64,000 nucleotides of DNA from positions 69,320,501-69,384,500 of the forward strand of contig NC_060215.1 of NCBI RefSeq assembly GCF_021130785.1. The letters are read 5' to 3'. Positions 26,301 to 38,300 of this stretch are shown one piece after another. A program made the position numbers and the translations under genes. The DNA comes from Homalodisca vitripennis. Taxonomy: Eukaryota > Arthropoda > Insecta > Hemiptera > Cicadellidae. A model generated the notes under the pieces. That model did not search any database, was not told where the DNA came from, and saw nothing but the letters and a program-made list of their open reading frames with translations. Positions within the stretch are counted from its first letter, which is position 1. Each line of letters opens with the position of its first letter.

Positions 26301-29300
26301 TGAGGAATGAAGTATGTACATTGTACATCAATTCTTCGCTGATTGGTCCTATTAAATCGAACAACACAAAAAAATTGAGATTGGTAAAGCAGAAGCTTTT
26401 ATCTAAGGAAAAATTTCACATCACATTAAGCTTGCAACTCTCCACTACTTTCTCTACTGGAAGGCCTATTTTAGCTAAATTTGCAAACCTCTGTTCTTAT
26501 TGAAAGGCTATAAATAATATGGTTTGTAACTAATAAACCAAAATTAACAATTTATTTTTAATGTGTTAATTTATTTACACCGCTCCATTCTTAAACTATT
26601 ACCTTATTGTGAGGAAACTTGAGATTGGACATGTATGGTCAGAATAAACTTGCAATAAGTCATTTATTTGTTACCCGATTTCAACATTTATAGTATCATT
26701 AGGTTTATTGATAAATTTTCTATACACAATTATTTTTTCCTTTTTCTTGTAAAAATAGCTACTGGGTTACAAAAAAATTGAACTATTAATAAACATCAAA
26801 ACAAGAGTCTATAAAGCCATTTCAAAATTCAGATACAATGGTGCTACTTACATGTCTGTATTTGTATAAGCTATTGTGAAAGTTTGGGAGTAAAGATACT
26901 GATTTTTTTAACACAATTGGTAATTAAAACTTGTAATTAAAAAAGTATACATTGTAACACCTACAAGGTAATGAATAAAACTGTTATGAGGTAAGGAAGA
27001 TGTAGTATTAATTAGATTGTTCTGAAGAAGTTGAAGCATATCTAGTATACAATAAGCATTATTAATAGATGACAAATATAAGAACCATGTATAATGACAA
27101 TTAATTAGTTTATAAATTAGTAAACTTACATTACATAACTGACATTATTCTTAACTTTTAATTTTGCTAACAATACTCAAAACTCTATATATGTAATATA
27201 AATTTGTTGAATGGAGATATAAACACTTGTAATACTAATAAATACTAATAATGACTAGTAAACAACAACTTTTATCAAGAGCCAAAATAAAGTAACTCAC
27301 CTCCACTGAAGTCATCATAAGATCTTTCAGTGACTCTGTCCCCTCCACCTCTACCACCACGTCCACCAAATCCTAGAACATCATGCTCTAAATTATATTT
27401 ACATTGAGTAATCAATAATACGAATAAATCCTGGTAAGCTTCAGTATGATTCAGACCTTATTGGCCACACAAACATTTTAATTAATTGGACTTGGACATG
27501 TTTAGTTACATAATCTGTTTAGTGACAAGACAAACTTTATTTTAACTTTTAACTGTAAATTTTCTAAGTTTGTAGTGCACTTATAATGCTATTGTTGTGA
27601 TGTTTTTTATATCTTTAAAATGATGTAGTTAAGAAACCATTGCATCTAAAGGTATTAAACATATGGTACTCCATTCGTATGCTTTTTAATTTGATATGTC
27701 ACATGATAATGTTACATACAACTTGAACTACTTTAACCCGCCCCCAATAATCAGTTTGGTGTGAGCAGCCATTAATATGTAACTGTGTTCCAAAAAAAGT
27801 TAGGTATGAAATTATCACCTTTACAGGGCAGGATTTACAAATGGGCTATAGCCCAGGACAGAAGACTTTGGGGGCGGGAAAATTGTTAAAACTTAAAAAC
27901 TAAATACATATAAAAGCCAACGGCTCTACAATACCGTCACTAGTATTCAACTAGGCTTTTGCTAAAGTTCGATAAATATATTTCTGCTGTCTATAGTACA
28001 TCAGTCTCTAAAAATGTACAGACGAATATGTAACTCTGACAGATAAGGTATACAAATTCTAACCCACTTCTAGAAGTGCTGGAAACATGTGGCATGTGCG
28101 TAGCTTTTAACTTCTAACCATTGAGAAAAGTCTGAAAACTGGAAATACTGAAATCCCTTTAACAAAATTTGCGAACTTCACACTTTTAACAGTTGCAGTT
28201 GTTTCATTGAAGGCTGATATTGGGAGGACCGTTACGAGCCAGCTCGAATCTGGCAAAAAATCATTAGTCAGAAACGAAATGAACTACAAAAAAGGTCCAG
28301 TGACTTTTTTCTCTATCACAATCAGTTTAGCCACAAACGTGATTTTGTGAAAAATGTTTGGAAGTTTCACGTGAGAATTTAGTTTCCGAGCCCAATAGCG
28401 GCCAAACCGTTTGTAGGAACTCAAAACAAATTTTCAAAGTGAATTAGGAAATAATGTGATTTACAAATAAGGTCCTGTAACCTTTTACCCTATCCTGAAT
28501 GGTTTGGCTGTGAAACGTGTTTAATGTTTTTGGGCTTGATTGCAGCCAAATCGTATTATAGCTTAAATAAAAACTTTGTGTTAAATACAAAATGATATGA
28601 CTAATTGGTCCAGCTGCTATAGCTCCACCGGTTTGGCTGCAAAACTCTTTTTAATACAAATATTTTGTTATTTTAACGTGAGAATTTTGTTTCTGGGCTC
28701 GATAGCGGCCGAACCGTTGGATGCAGCTTATATAACATTTTGTCTAACTTGACAATGATGTGATCCACAAAAAAGGTCAATTGGAGTTATGTTGATCATT
28801 CTGTAAGCCCGAAAAACACTCTCAATGCCAAAATCTTTGTTGTGAATTGACAAGTTAAAAATTTGTATACAACCACAATTTGAGCAGTTTGATCTGGTTA
28901 TGGATTGAGCTTGTGTTACTACGTATACAAGATCGATATGACTCATATGGTAGTAAATGTTTGCCTGTCTCTATGTTTGCCGTAGGATATCTCGAGAACA
29001 AAATGAGCTGTGGACTTAAAATTTTGCACAATACATCGTTACTATGCTAGAAAAAATATAGTTTAGATGAGCTATACGTATCTCAATGGGGTTTGTGCTA
29101 AGCATTAGTGAAGTTTATTGGCCAGCGATATTTCGAGAATGACTTAAGCTATGGACATGAAATTTTGGCATGTGTAGTTTATTTCCACGTTAACAAGACA
29201 TAGTTCAATGACGTACTATATTTCCCCACAGGTATTGGCTGAGCGTTAGCGAAGCATCAATAGTGGATAGGGACAGAGTACATTTTATTTATGTTTACCT

Positions 29301-32300
29301 AACAGTTGTTTATCGTTAAATAACTTTGTAAAAATACTCACTGTTCCAAATTTTGAAGTTTTTAGCATTAGTGGATAGGGACTTAGTGATTGAGGGCGTT
29401 GAACAAACACTTGTAAAATACATGTCACTCTGGCATACTTATTCTTATAACAGACACAATTCCTTCCAGAAACCTCTGTTCTTTCAAACCCCGGAAATTT
29501 TATTCCATCTATCCCGGGAACATCTCCAATCTTGAATCAAACCCCCTGATCAATATATTCTGTTCATAAATATTACTGCTGTGGATGAAGTACTCTAATG
29601 GTATAAAAAGGCTCGTTCTAACCTTCTGTGACAATTACTACGCTGAGTAACACTTCCGGGTAGCTAAAATTAAAATTTGGTGCAATTGTAGCTTAGACAG
29701 TGAAATTGCAAGAATATATCTGAAAGCTGGTGAATTTTCATTTTGATTTACTCTAAGTAATTCAAAATGGCTGATCAACGCAAAGTTCTCTTTCAAGTTC
29801 TGTAGGGCAAACTAGATGTCATAGCTCAAATACAATAGCAGTCACTCAAGAATTTTTAATTTCCTTCAAAAGAGGTTCAGCCACTTTTTGACACATATTG
29901 AACGGTAAAGCCACAAAACGCATTTAAAGTAAAAAAAACCCTTGTTCGATCTAGGCAACTTTGTGTTTATTTGTGTTCAAAGGCCAATTATGACCAATCT
30001 AGAGGTCAGAGCACAAGTCTAATGCATATCTCTATTGGAAATTAAGTGATCTATATAAAAGGCCCTTTGGTATTTCCTCGTATCCCTATTTGTTGTCCTG
30101 AAAATACCCCTCAAATTGAAAACTTTAGTAAATTATTGTCTATTGCATAGCTTAAATTACTCTTTTACTTTGTTGTATTACATTTTATCTGATTAGACTG
30201 GATCTAGTGATTACGTTTATCTTCTATGTAATCCATTGATTATTATTATATATCACATATCCTATGGCTGAGCTTTAGGAAAGCATTATGACCCACACGA
30301 TTCTCATGAAAGGATACAGCTGTGAACATGAAATTTGGAAACCTCATCTCCGAATTCAACTAATACCTAAATTCCTCTTATCCCCAAATTTGCTAACACC
30401 CGAATAGGGGCCTTGGGCGAATCCCCCTTGGAGCCAAAGTCTCTTACACAGTATGTGTTCATCACAGAGACCGCACTCTGCATGATCAATATTGCATGTA
30501 ACCACAATTGCTGATGGATTCCCTGTGCAAACAAGCATTTTTCATATAAATTTTACTTCTATATCACATTTTGCAGTGTCCAGTGATGAATTGAATGTGA
30601 TTATTTCATTGTCTATGGGACAATTGGTTGTAGCTAAAACTCATAATCCAGCTAATTTAATTTTTCTGTAAAACAAAAACTTTTTTGCTCTACTGGAATT
30701 ACCCACAGTCAAATGCTGTAACACAAGTGGCTATGAAATAAGCCGTTGTACGTCATAATAATAAGTGTTTCTAAGTTTACACATTTCTTCAATTTTCCAA
30801 GCAGGGAAATTATCCTAGAAGCCAAGTAGTTTTACAGAACTGAATAAACTATCATTAATCCAACGGTTTTTAAGAGTGAATATTATATTTTCAGTTTTGT
30901 TTTTTTTTTTTTTTATTAGAATGCTATTTGCAGAATACCAAGCTTTACCTAGTTCTAGGGATGTATTTAACTGCAACATTACATTGACAATATCCCCATC
31001 TGCACTAATCATTGTGGCATCGAATCTACGTATAGTACAGATAGAGAAGATATATTTACACAAAAGTCATTTACATAAATTAAGAAAAGAAACAGCCCCA
31101 ATACACATTCTTGAGTGACACCAGTTATGACAACATTTAAATAATCAGATTGAGAATTATTGACTTTAACAACTTGCTTTCTATTGGTTAGTTAACTTTC
31201 TAACACATTTCACTCCACATTCTTAATACCATAATATTATAGTTTTCTACACAAATAATATGGGACACATTGTCAAAAGCTTTGCTTAAGTCAATCAGAC
31301 TAGAACCTATAACTAACTTGTCTTCAAAACCTATTAAAATTACATCAATCATAATTTCCACAGCCATTGTAAAGGAGAGATTTGGTCTAAACCCAAATGC
31401 TTGATGATCATATAGCAATGAATTATTCACAAAATAATTATTGAGACAATATGCAATTGAGACAAAAAACAAGATTAAATTATTTTGTTAAAAACAGGCA
31501 CAATTGCAATGGGTCGGTAATTCTCTGGTAGATTTCTATTACCTTTTTAAAAACTGGGGTGACTTTAGCTGATTTCAAGCAATCTGGTAACTGACCTTTA
31601 ACCATGGTTAAATTTATCAAGTAAGAGGCACTATTATCACATCAATTATTTGCTTTATCACAAAATTTGAGAGCCCATAAATATCTTCACTGCGTGTATT
31701 AACATTAAATTTGACCAAACTGCCATCAATTGTGTTTCACTTATAATTCAAATCCCTTTTATAAAGGGAGAGGAAAATTATTCAAAAAATCAGTTCTTAG
31801 ACACAGAAACGTTGCTCTATAGGGAGATTCCCTGTAGCAAATACACCTAAAAGAAGAATGTTGGGTGATGGGTTGATTAGAAAAAAGAAGACTGTTTTCA
31901 CACGTAATTTAGTAAGTGACCTGAATCTGATGGCTTCATGATTAAACTAGAAGTAGAGCAGCAAATTAATCCTCATGGAAGACTTAATACAACTTTGAGA
32001 TATAGCAACTGTTCCTAAATTAAAGCAACAAGTTTCATTGACATCAAATCAGAAATCTTCAGTGCAAGTTTTACGCTGTTTAAGCATTAAATTACATTAT
32101 AATAAAATATTCACAAAAAATAAAGTGATATTTTTAATATTTTGTATTTACATAAACTATTGTTTTTGTTAAATACCTGAACAAAAGCTTTTAAACGTAG
32201 TGTATAAATAAAGCCAAAACAATAGCTCCTAGTGGTGGGACTCGCACAAGCGGTTGCAATTGTTTTCAAATTGGTGACACCACTTCTAAACTATGCGATT

Positions 32301-35300
32301 TAATAAAAATAGCTTGTAACAAAATTTGACACATTCATTTGATTTGCGGTCAGTTATCATAATGATATACGAGATGTGTTCAAAAAAAGAAACGTGGAAT
32401 TTTCAAGTTTCGCAGGTTTGGACAGTCCGATTGTCAAGATTTTTTTAATGTTGGTACTAAAGAATAATACAAGGTGTATTAGAAAAATAAGGTTCCCATG
32501 ATTTTTTAAAATAGACAGCTCTATATTTCTACTTATTGTTATACATCAATTTAAAACTTAAAAGTTAAGCTATTTTTCCACATAATCACCGTTTCTGTCC
32601 AACTTTTCTATCCCCATGTTGTAGAATTCTGCCGCCAATCCTTTGAGGAATAGAGTAACCTCTTCCTTGACTTCATCATCGGTACTGAAGCGTTGGCCAC
32701 CGAGGTGTTCCTATAATTTTGGGAATAAGTGATAATCACTTGGGGCTAGGTCTGCGCTGTAGGGGGGATGGCCGATCTTCAAGCAATATTGTCTCAACTT
32801 TTTCAACAACTCCATCTGAAACTGAAGGCCATCCACTTCGGTTTTCATCCTGAATTTCCATGCGGCCTTCACTGAATTCTCTACACCATTTCCGAACGTG
32901 TTGAATAGATATGCAGTTTTCCCCATAAACTTTGATTAACTGACGATGAATTTCAATAGGTGAAATCTGTTTTGCATTTAAAAAACATATCACAGCACGA
33001 ATTTCGCATCTGGCCGGTAACAACGATAGAGAGCTCCATCTTCGAAGGCAGCTAGGCCAGCACTGTTGGACGTAGCGAGGCACGAGTGGTATGGATAGAG
33101 AGAGGGACAGCTGATGCGTAAGACAGTGTTGCCAGATTTCTCCAATATATCGCATTCTGTCTCGGCGGCATAGAGAACCTTATTTTTCTAACACCCCTTT
33201 GTAAAATGTCCAGCTGGATTCATTGTTTACTTTTTCAGTGGCAGCTGCTACGATTAGACATGCTTTGTGAACTCATCGATTTATGTTTGTTAAAAAATAG
33301 ATTAAAAATGTTGTATAAAAAATACAGTGTATAAAAGTCAGAGAAATGTTAACAAAGGCCTATGGTGAGTCTGCTATGAGTAAAACAAGGGTTTACAAGT
33401 GGTATAGACATTTCAAAGATGACCGTGAAATCATTGAAGATTACTAACATTTTTCAAATGTTTCGGGCATGAAACGTGTAGCAGCAAAATGTGTTCCAAA
33501 ATTGTTGAATTTTGAACAAAAACAGCAGTGAATGGAAGTTGCTCAGGAGTCACCAAATGAAGTTAACGACAATGCAGAATTATTGAAACTTATTATAACA
33601 GGTGACAAAACATGGGTTTACGAATATGATGTCGAAACTAAGGCTCAATCATCCCAGTGGAGACATTCTGGTTCGCCAAGACCGAAAAATGCTCGACTAG
33701 TGTAGTCAAATGTGAAGTTTATGCTAACTGTGTTCTTAAATGTTAATGGCATAGTGAGTGCATTATGCTACTACCTGCAAGTTCAACGTCATTTACGTGA
33801 AGCAATCTGATAAACATCCGAATTTGTGAGAAGAGTTCATGGCTTTTGCACCTGCTCACACCTAATTGCTTCTTTGTAAATTTTTGGAAAAAACACTACT
33901 GTACGCCCCAGCCTCCATATTCTCCAAACATGACTCTGTGTGACTTTTTTTATTTCCAAAACTAAAGAGAACCTTAAACGGCGGTCGTTTTACAAGCATG
34001 GATGACATTAAAAGTGGATCATTGAAAGAGCTAGAGGCTATCCCAAATATTGAGTTTCAGAAATGTTTCAAGGATTGGAAGAGGCACTGGCACAAGTGTA
34101 TAAAATCTAATGAGAACTATTTTGAAGGTGACAACATTAATGTAGACAAATGAATATTTTTTTTTTTAATGAAAATTCCCGTTACTTTTTGAACATACCT
34201 CGTATACCTACTTGCGGTAAAAGCCCGTCCACACTATCCAATCGCCACACCAATATCAGAATTTTAGGTAAATCCATGACATTCTTTGTGATAATCACTT
34301 AATGTATAGGGCCATTGACTTAAGAGGTCTGTTCTAAAAATATTGTAACTTTTGTATTTTTCTAAAAATTTTTTATTTATTCATCAATCTCAATTGGGTC
34401 CCCTTCAAAGTAATCCCCATTAGATATTATGTGCCAACGTTCCTTCCAATCCTCGCAGCACTTTACAGGTTAAGTGTAAGAAAGGGCCATGAGGCCCTAA
34501 CTTTGCCTGTTTAAATAAAGGAATTTTAATTTCATTTCATTTTTCATTTTTTCACTTTCAAAAGTCGATTTTTGTTATCTTGTTAAACTCCTCCATTGAT
34601 GCCATTATCTCGTCAACCATAGCCTAGCATCATCCTTTCATGGCCTCTTCAGTTTCGGGAACAAGAAAAGGCACAGGGGGCCAGATTTGGGGAATACGAT
34701 GGTTGCGGCATCGTTAGTGTGTTTGTTTTGGGCAAAAAGTTGTACACAAGTAATGATATGTGAGCAGGGGCATTATCGTGGCAAAAGCCAATTTTTGTTC
34801 TTCCACAAATTTGTGTTTCTGGTGGATTGCTCTGCACAAATTGCGCAAGACTTGCAGATAATATTCCTTATCGACAGTTTTACCCTGTGGCAACAACTCA
34901 TGATGCACCACGCCCCTGCATTCTAAAACAACTGTAAGCAAAACTTTTACATTTGACAGAACTTGGCACGCTTATTTCGGTCTTGGTTAGTGCGGCAGCT
35001 TCTATTTTCTTCACTTCAATAATGTTTTTGTCTGCTCTTGACATGCTTGGGTGTCCAGCACGCTGTTCGTCATTCACATCTTCTCAGCCCTCTGAGAATG
35101 TTTTGTACTACTGATAAACATTGCTTTGATCCAAGATAGCTTCTCCATAAGCCACAGTTAACATTTGGAATGCGTCCGCGTACTTAATTTAATTTTTAAC
35201 ACAAAATGTACTATAAATTCTTTGATCCATTTTTTTGAATAGGCAAAAATCGAAGACGAACCACACACAACACATTAAAGAAAATCAACTGTCAACAATT

Positions 35301-38300
35301 AACTGAACATTCAAAATGGCCGAAATTGTTGGCATACATCAAAGACATGTATACCTAAATAACGAATATTATCTTCATCAGACATATCACAAAAATAAAT
35401 TTTTTTTAATAATAGTTAGACATATGTGATTTTAATATTCATTTGTCCTGTGTGGCGTAGTGTGTAAAATAAAATTAAATCATTACTGGAGTTATATTAT
35501 ATAAATTTTGAAAATTATTGATGTAATCTTCGTAATATTTTCATGACTCACTTTAAAATTTTAGTTTAAGAATCTCTACAATACTTTCCTAGAATGTGGA
35601 TTCGATATGTTGATCAACAAAAATGAAAACCTTGATAACTTTATAAATCAACTAAATTCATTTCACTCCAGCATTAAATTTACTCATGAAATTGAATCCA
35701 ACAACTACTTCCCTTTTTAGACAATAGACAATAGACAGTTTCTTTATTCATGTACATAGAGTTACAGAATTGGCGTCAAGTAGGTAAAGGTAATAATTTA
35801 GGATATTAGTCAGCAATGTAGAAAACAGTGGATAAACCATTTTAAGCACTATGATTAATGGTTCCTCCAGTTTATAAATTCTTCAAGGGAGTAAAATGTC
35901 CTCTGTAGAAACCATTCTTGGAGTTTCTTCTTGAAGCATTTCTGTCCACTGTTTATTTTCAGATGGTCTGGAAGAATATTGAAGAGTTTAGGTCCTGCAT
36001 AGCTTGGCTTCCTCTCGTACAGAGCAAGACGATGAATTGGCAGAGCATAGTTCATGGCGTTCCGGGTGTTGTAATGGTGCATTTCTCCCAGCCTTGTAAT
36101 GTTCTGTGAGACAGCATAGCAGATCACTTCAGTCACAAACAGAGATATCACAGTCAAGATTTTAAGATTTTGAAAAGCTTGCCGGCAAGTAGCCTTTGGG
36201 TCTAGTCCTGCCAATGTTCTCACAGCTTTCTTTTGAAGTATTAGTACCCGTTGGAGATTCCCGATGGAAGAGTTTCCCCATACCACTAATCCATATCTTA
36301 GATGTGCTTCAAAGAGTGAGAAATACGCAGTTTTTGCTGTGTCCAGATTGCTCATTTTTGTTATTCTTTTTAATACATATAGGCTACTGCTGAGCTTTCT
36401 GCAGAGTTGGTCTACATGTGGAGTCCAGGTTAGATTGTTGTCAATGATGATTCCTAGGTAGTTAGCTTCATTTTTCAATTCAATATCTGGCAAGCCATGT
36501 ATTACTGCACTTGCTCTTCCTAAGTTCAGTTGTTGGGTTTTGCGGTCATTTAATATAAGATTGTTTTGGTGACAGTATTGCTTTGCCATGTCCAGGGCTA
36601 CAAAGGAAGATATTTCAAGTTCTGGTATTTGTTTCTCGGCCACCAGCAAGGCTGTGTCATCAGCATACATCATGACTTGGCAGAACTCTTGTAGATATTT
36701 TGGGAGGTCATTAGTTAACAGAATAAAAAGCATTGGTCCAAGAACTGAGCCTTGGGGAACACCTCTGTCAATTAAAAGTGGTGGTGATCTAGTTTTATAA
36801 ATTGTATTGTTTAATGTATATGCTATCTCTACTGTTTGTGATCTGCCTTTAAGATAACTTGACATCCACTTTCCAGAAATCCCTCTTATCCCCATGTTCT
36901 TCATCTTTTCTAATATAAGATCATGCTCCAAGCAATCGAACGCCCTACTGAAATCCAGGAAAAATGCACTGATGGCAGTTCCTTCCTCCATTTCATTCAG
37001 CACAAGCTCAGTGAAATTTATTATGGCAGAAGTTGTTGATCTGCCTTTGAGGAATCCATGTTGCTGGCTTGTGATGATGTTGTTTACTGTCAGATGGTTC
37101 AAGAGTCTGACAAGGACAATTTTCTCAATTACTTTGGATATTGTTGATAGGAGGGATATGGGGCGGTAGTTATCGATTGAGGTGCTCGGATTCTTTTTGA
37201 GTTTAGGAAAGACTTTTGCTAGTTTTAATGCTTTGGGAAAAATTCCTTGGGTGAAAGATAGGTTTATGATGAATGTAAGTGGAGGTGCAATTTCTTCCTT
37301 ACAGTGTTTTAGTAGTATGGAGGACACTTCATCAATTCCAGAGGACGGTTTGGATTTAAAAGAAGATATGGTGTTTGTTACTTCGATGACTGATACTGGT
37401 AGAAAAGTCAAGTCAGGAATATAGCCAGTTTCTAGCTCATTTAGTTGTGGCCTTTGTTGTATCTGGCCAGCAGCAGTAAGAGTTTTCTCCGCCACTGAGA
37501 CAAAATGTTGATTGAAGTGTTGAGCAATTTCAAGCGGCTCCTCAATCAGTTCATTTTTGACTAGTAGTTGAAGGTTTAGATATATTAGTAATCAAAAACA
37601 CAATTTCAAAGCGATTAGAGTTTGATATATAAATATGGTAAACCAACCCGAACTGATAGTTTTATAACAAATGAATCAAATCACCCATCAGCACAAAAAC
37701 GAGCAGCCTTCCATTCATTGATTTATAGATTATTAAACATTCCTCTTTCACAAGAAAGATTTAAAAAAGAACTTCAGTATGTAAAAAAAGTTGCTGTTTT
37801 AATGGATATAAAACGGATTTAGTTGAATATATGTCTCAAAAAGCTAAAAGAAACATGACACAAGTCAAAGAGAACACTTTTATCGATTAAAGACCCTAAC
37901 ACAAATTGGATTAGCACTACATGGACAAATTTATCAAAAGATGTACGAAAACCATTAAAAAAACATACAAACAAAAACGGCACTTATAACACAACAAGTA
38001 ACTTGAAGAATAAATTGCAAAATACAAAAGATGATGAAGAAATTATCAATAAATCAGACAAATATCAAATAAAATGTGATGACTGCAATAAAAAATACAT
38101 TGAACAGACAACAAGAAAAATTCATACACAATATAAAGAACATTGCTCCCACATTAAATTCAACAGAGAAGAAAAATCAGCCGTCGCACACCACTGTATT
38201 TAATACTGGACACACTATATCAAAAGAAAACCTAAAATTTTTAAAACACATTAACACACCTAGATATTTAAATGCATGGGAATACTATTACATAAATCAA

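Noticed and set aside
28285..28960. CRISPR-like or regularly spaced array
   Set aside because: Units are long, diverged and unevenly spaced in a eukaryotic intron; nothing fits CRISPR.
31200..31472. Reading the 90-codon frame as a host gene exon
   Set aside because: It matches RT motif A context ([14 protein letters not shown]) and neighbours supply the other RT motifs, so it is LINE debris.
35918..37424. Several plus-strand frames of 63-91 codons
   Set aside because: They are antisense to the open LINE reverse-transcriptase frame.
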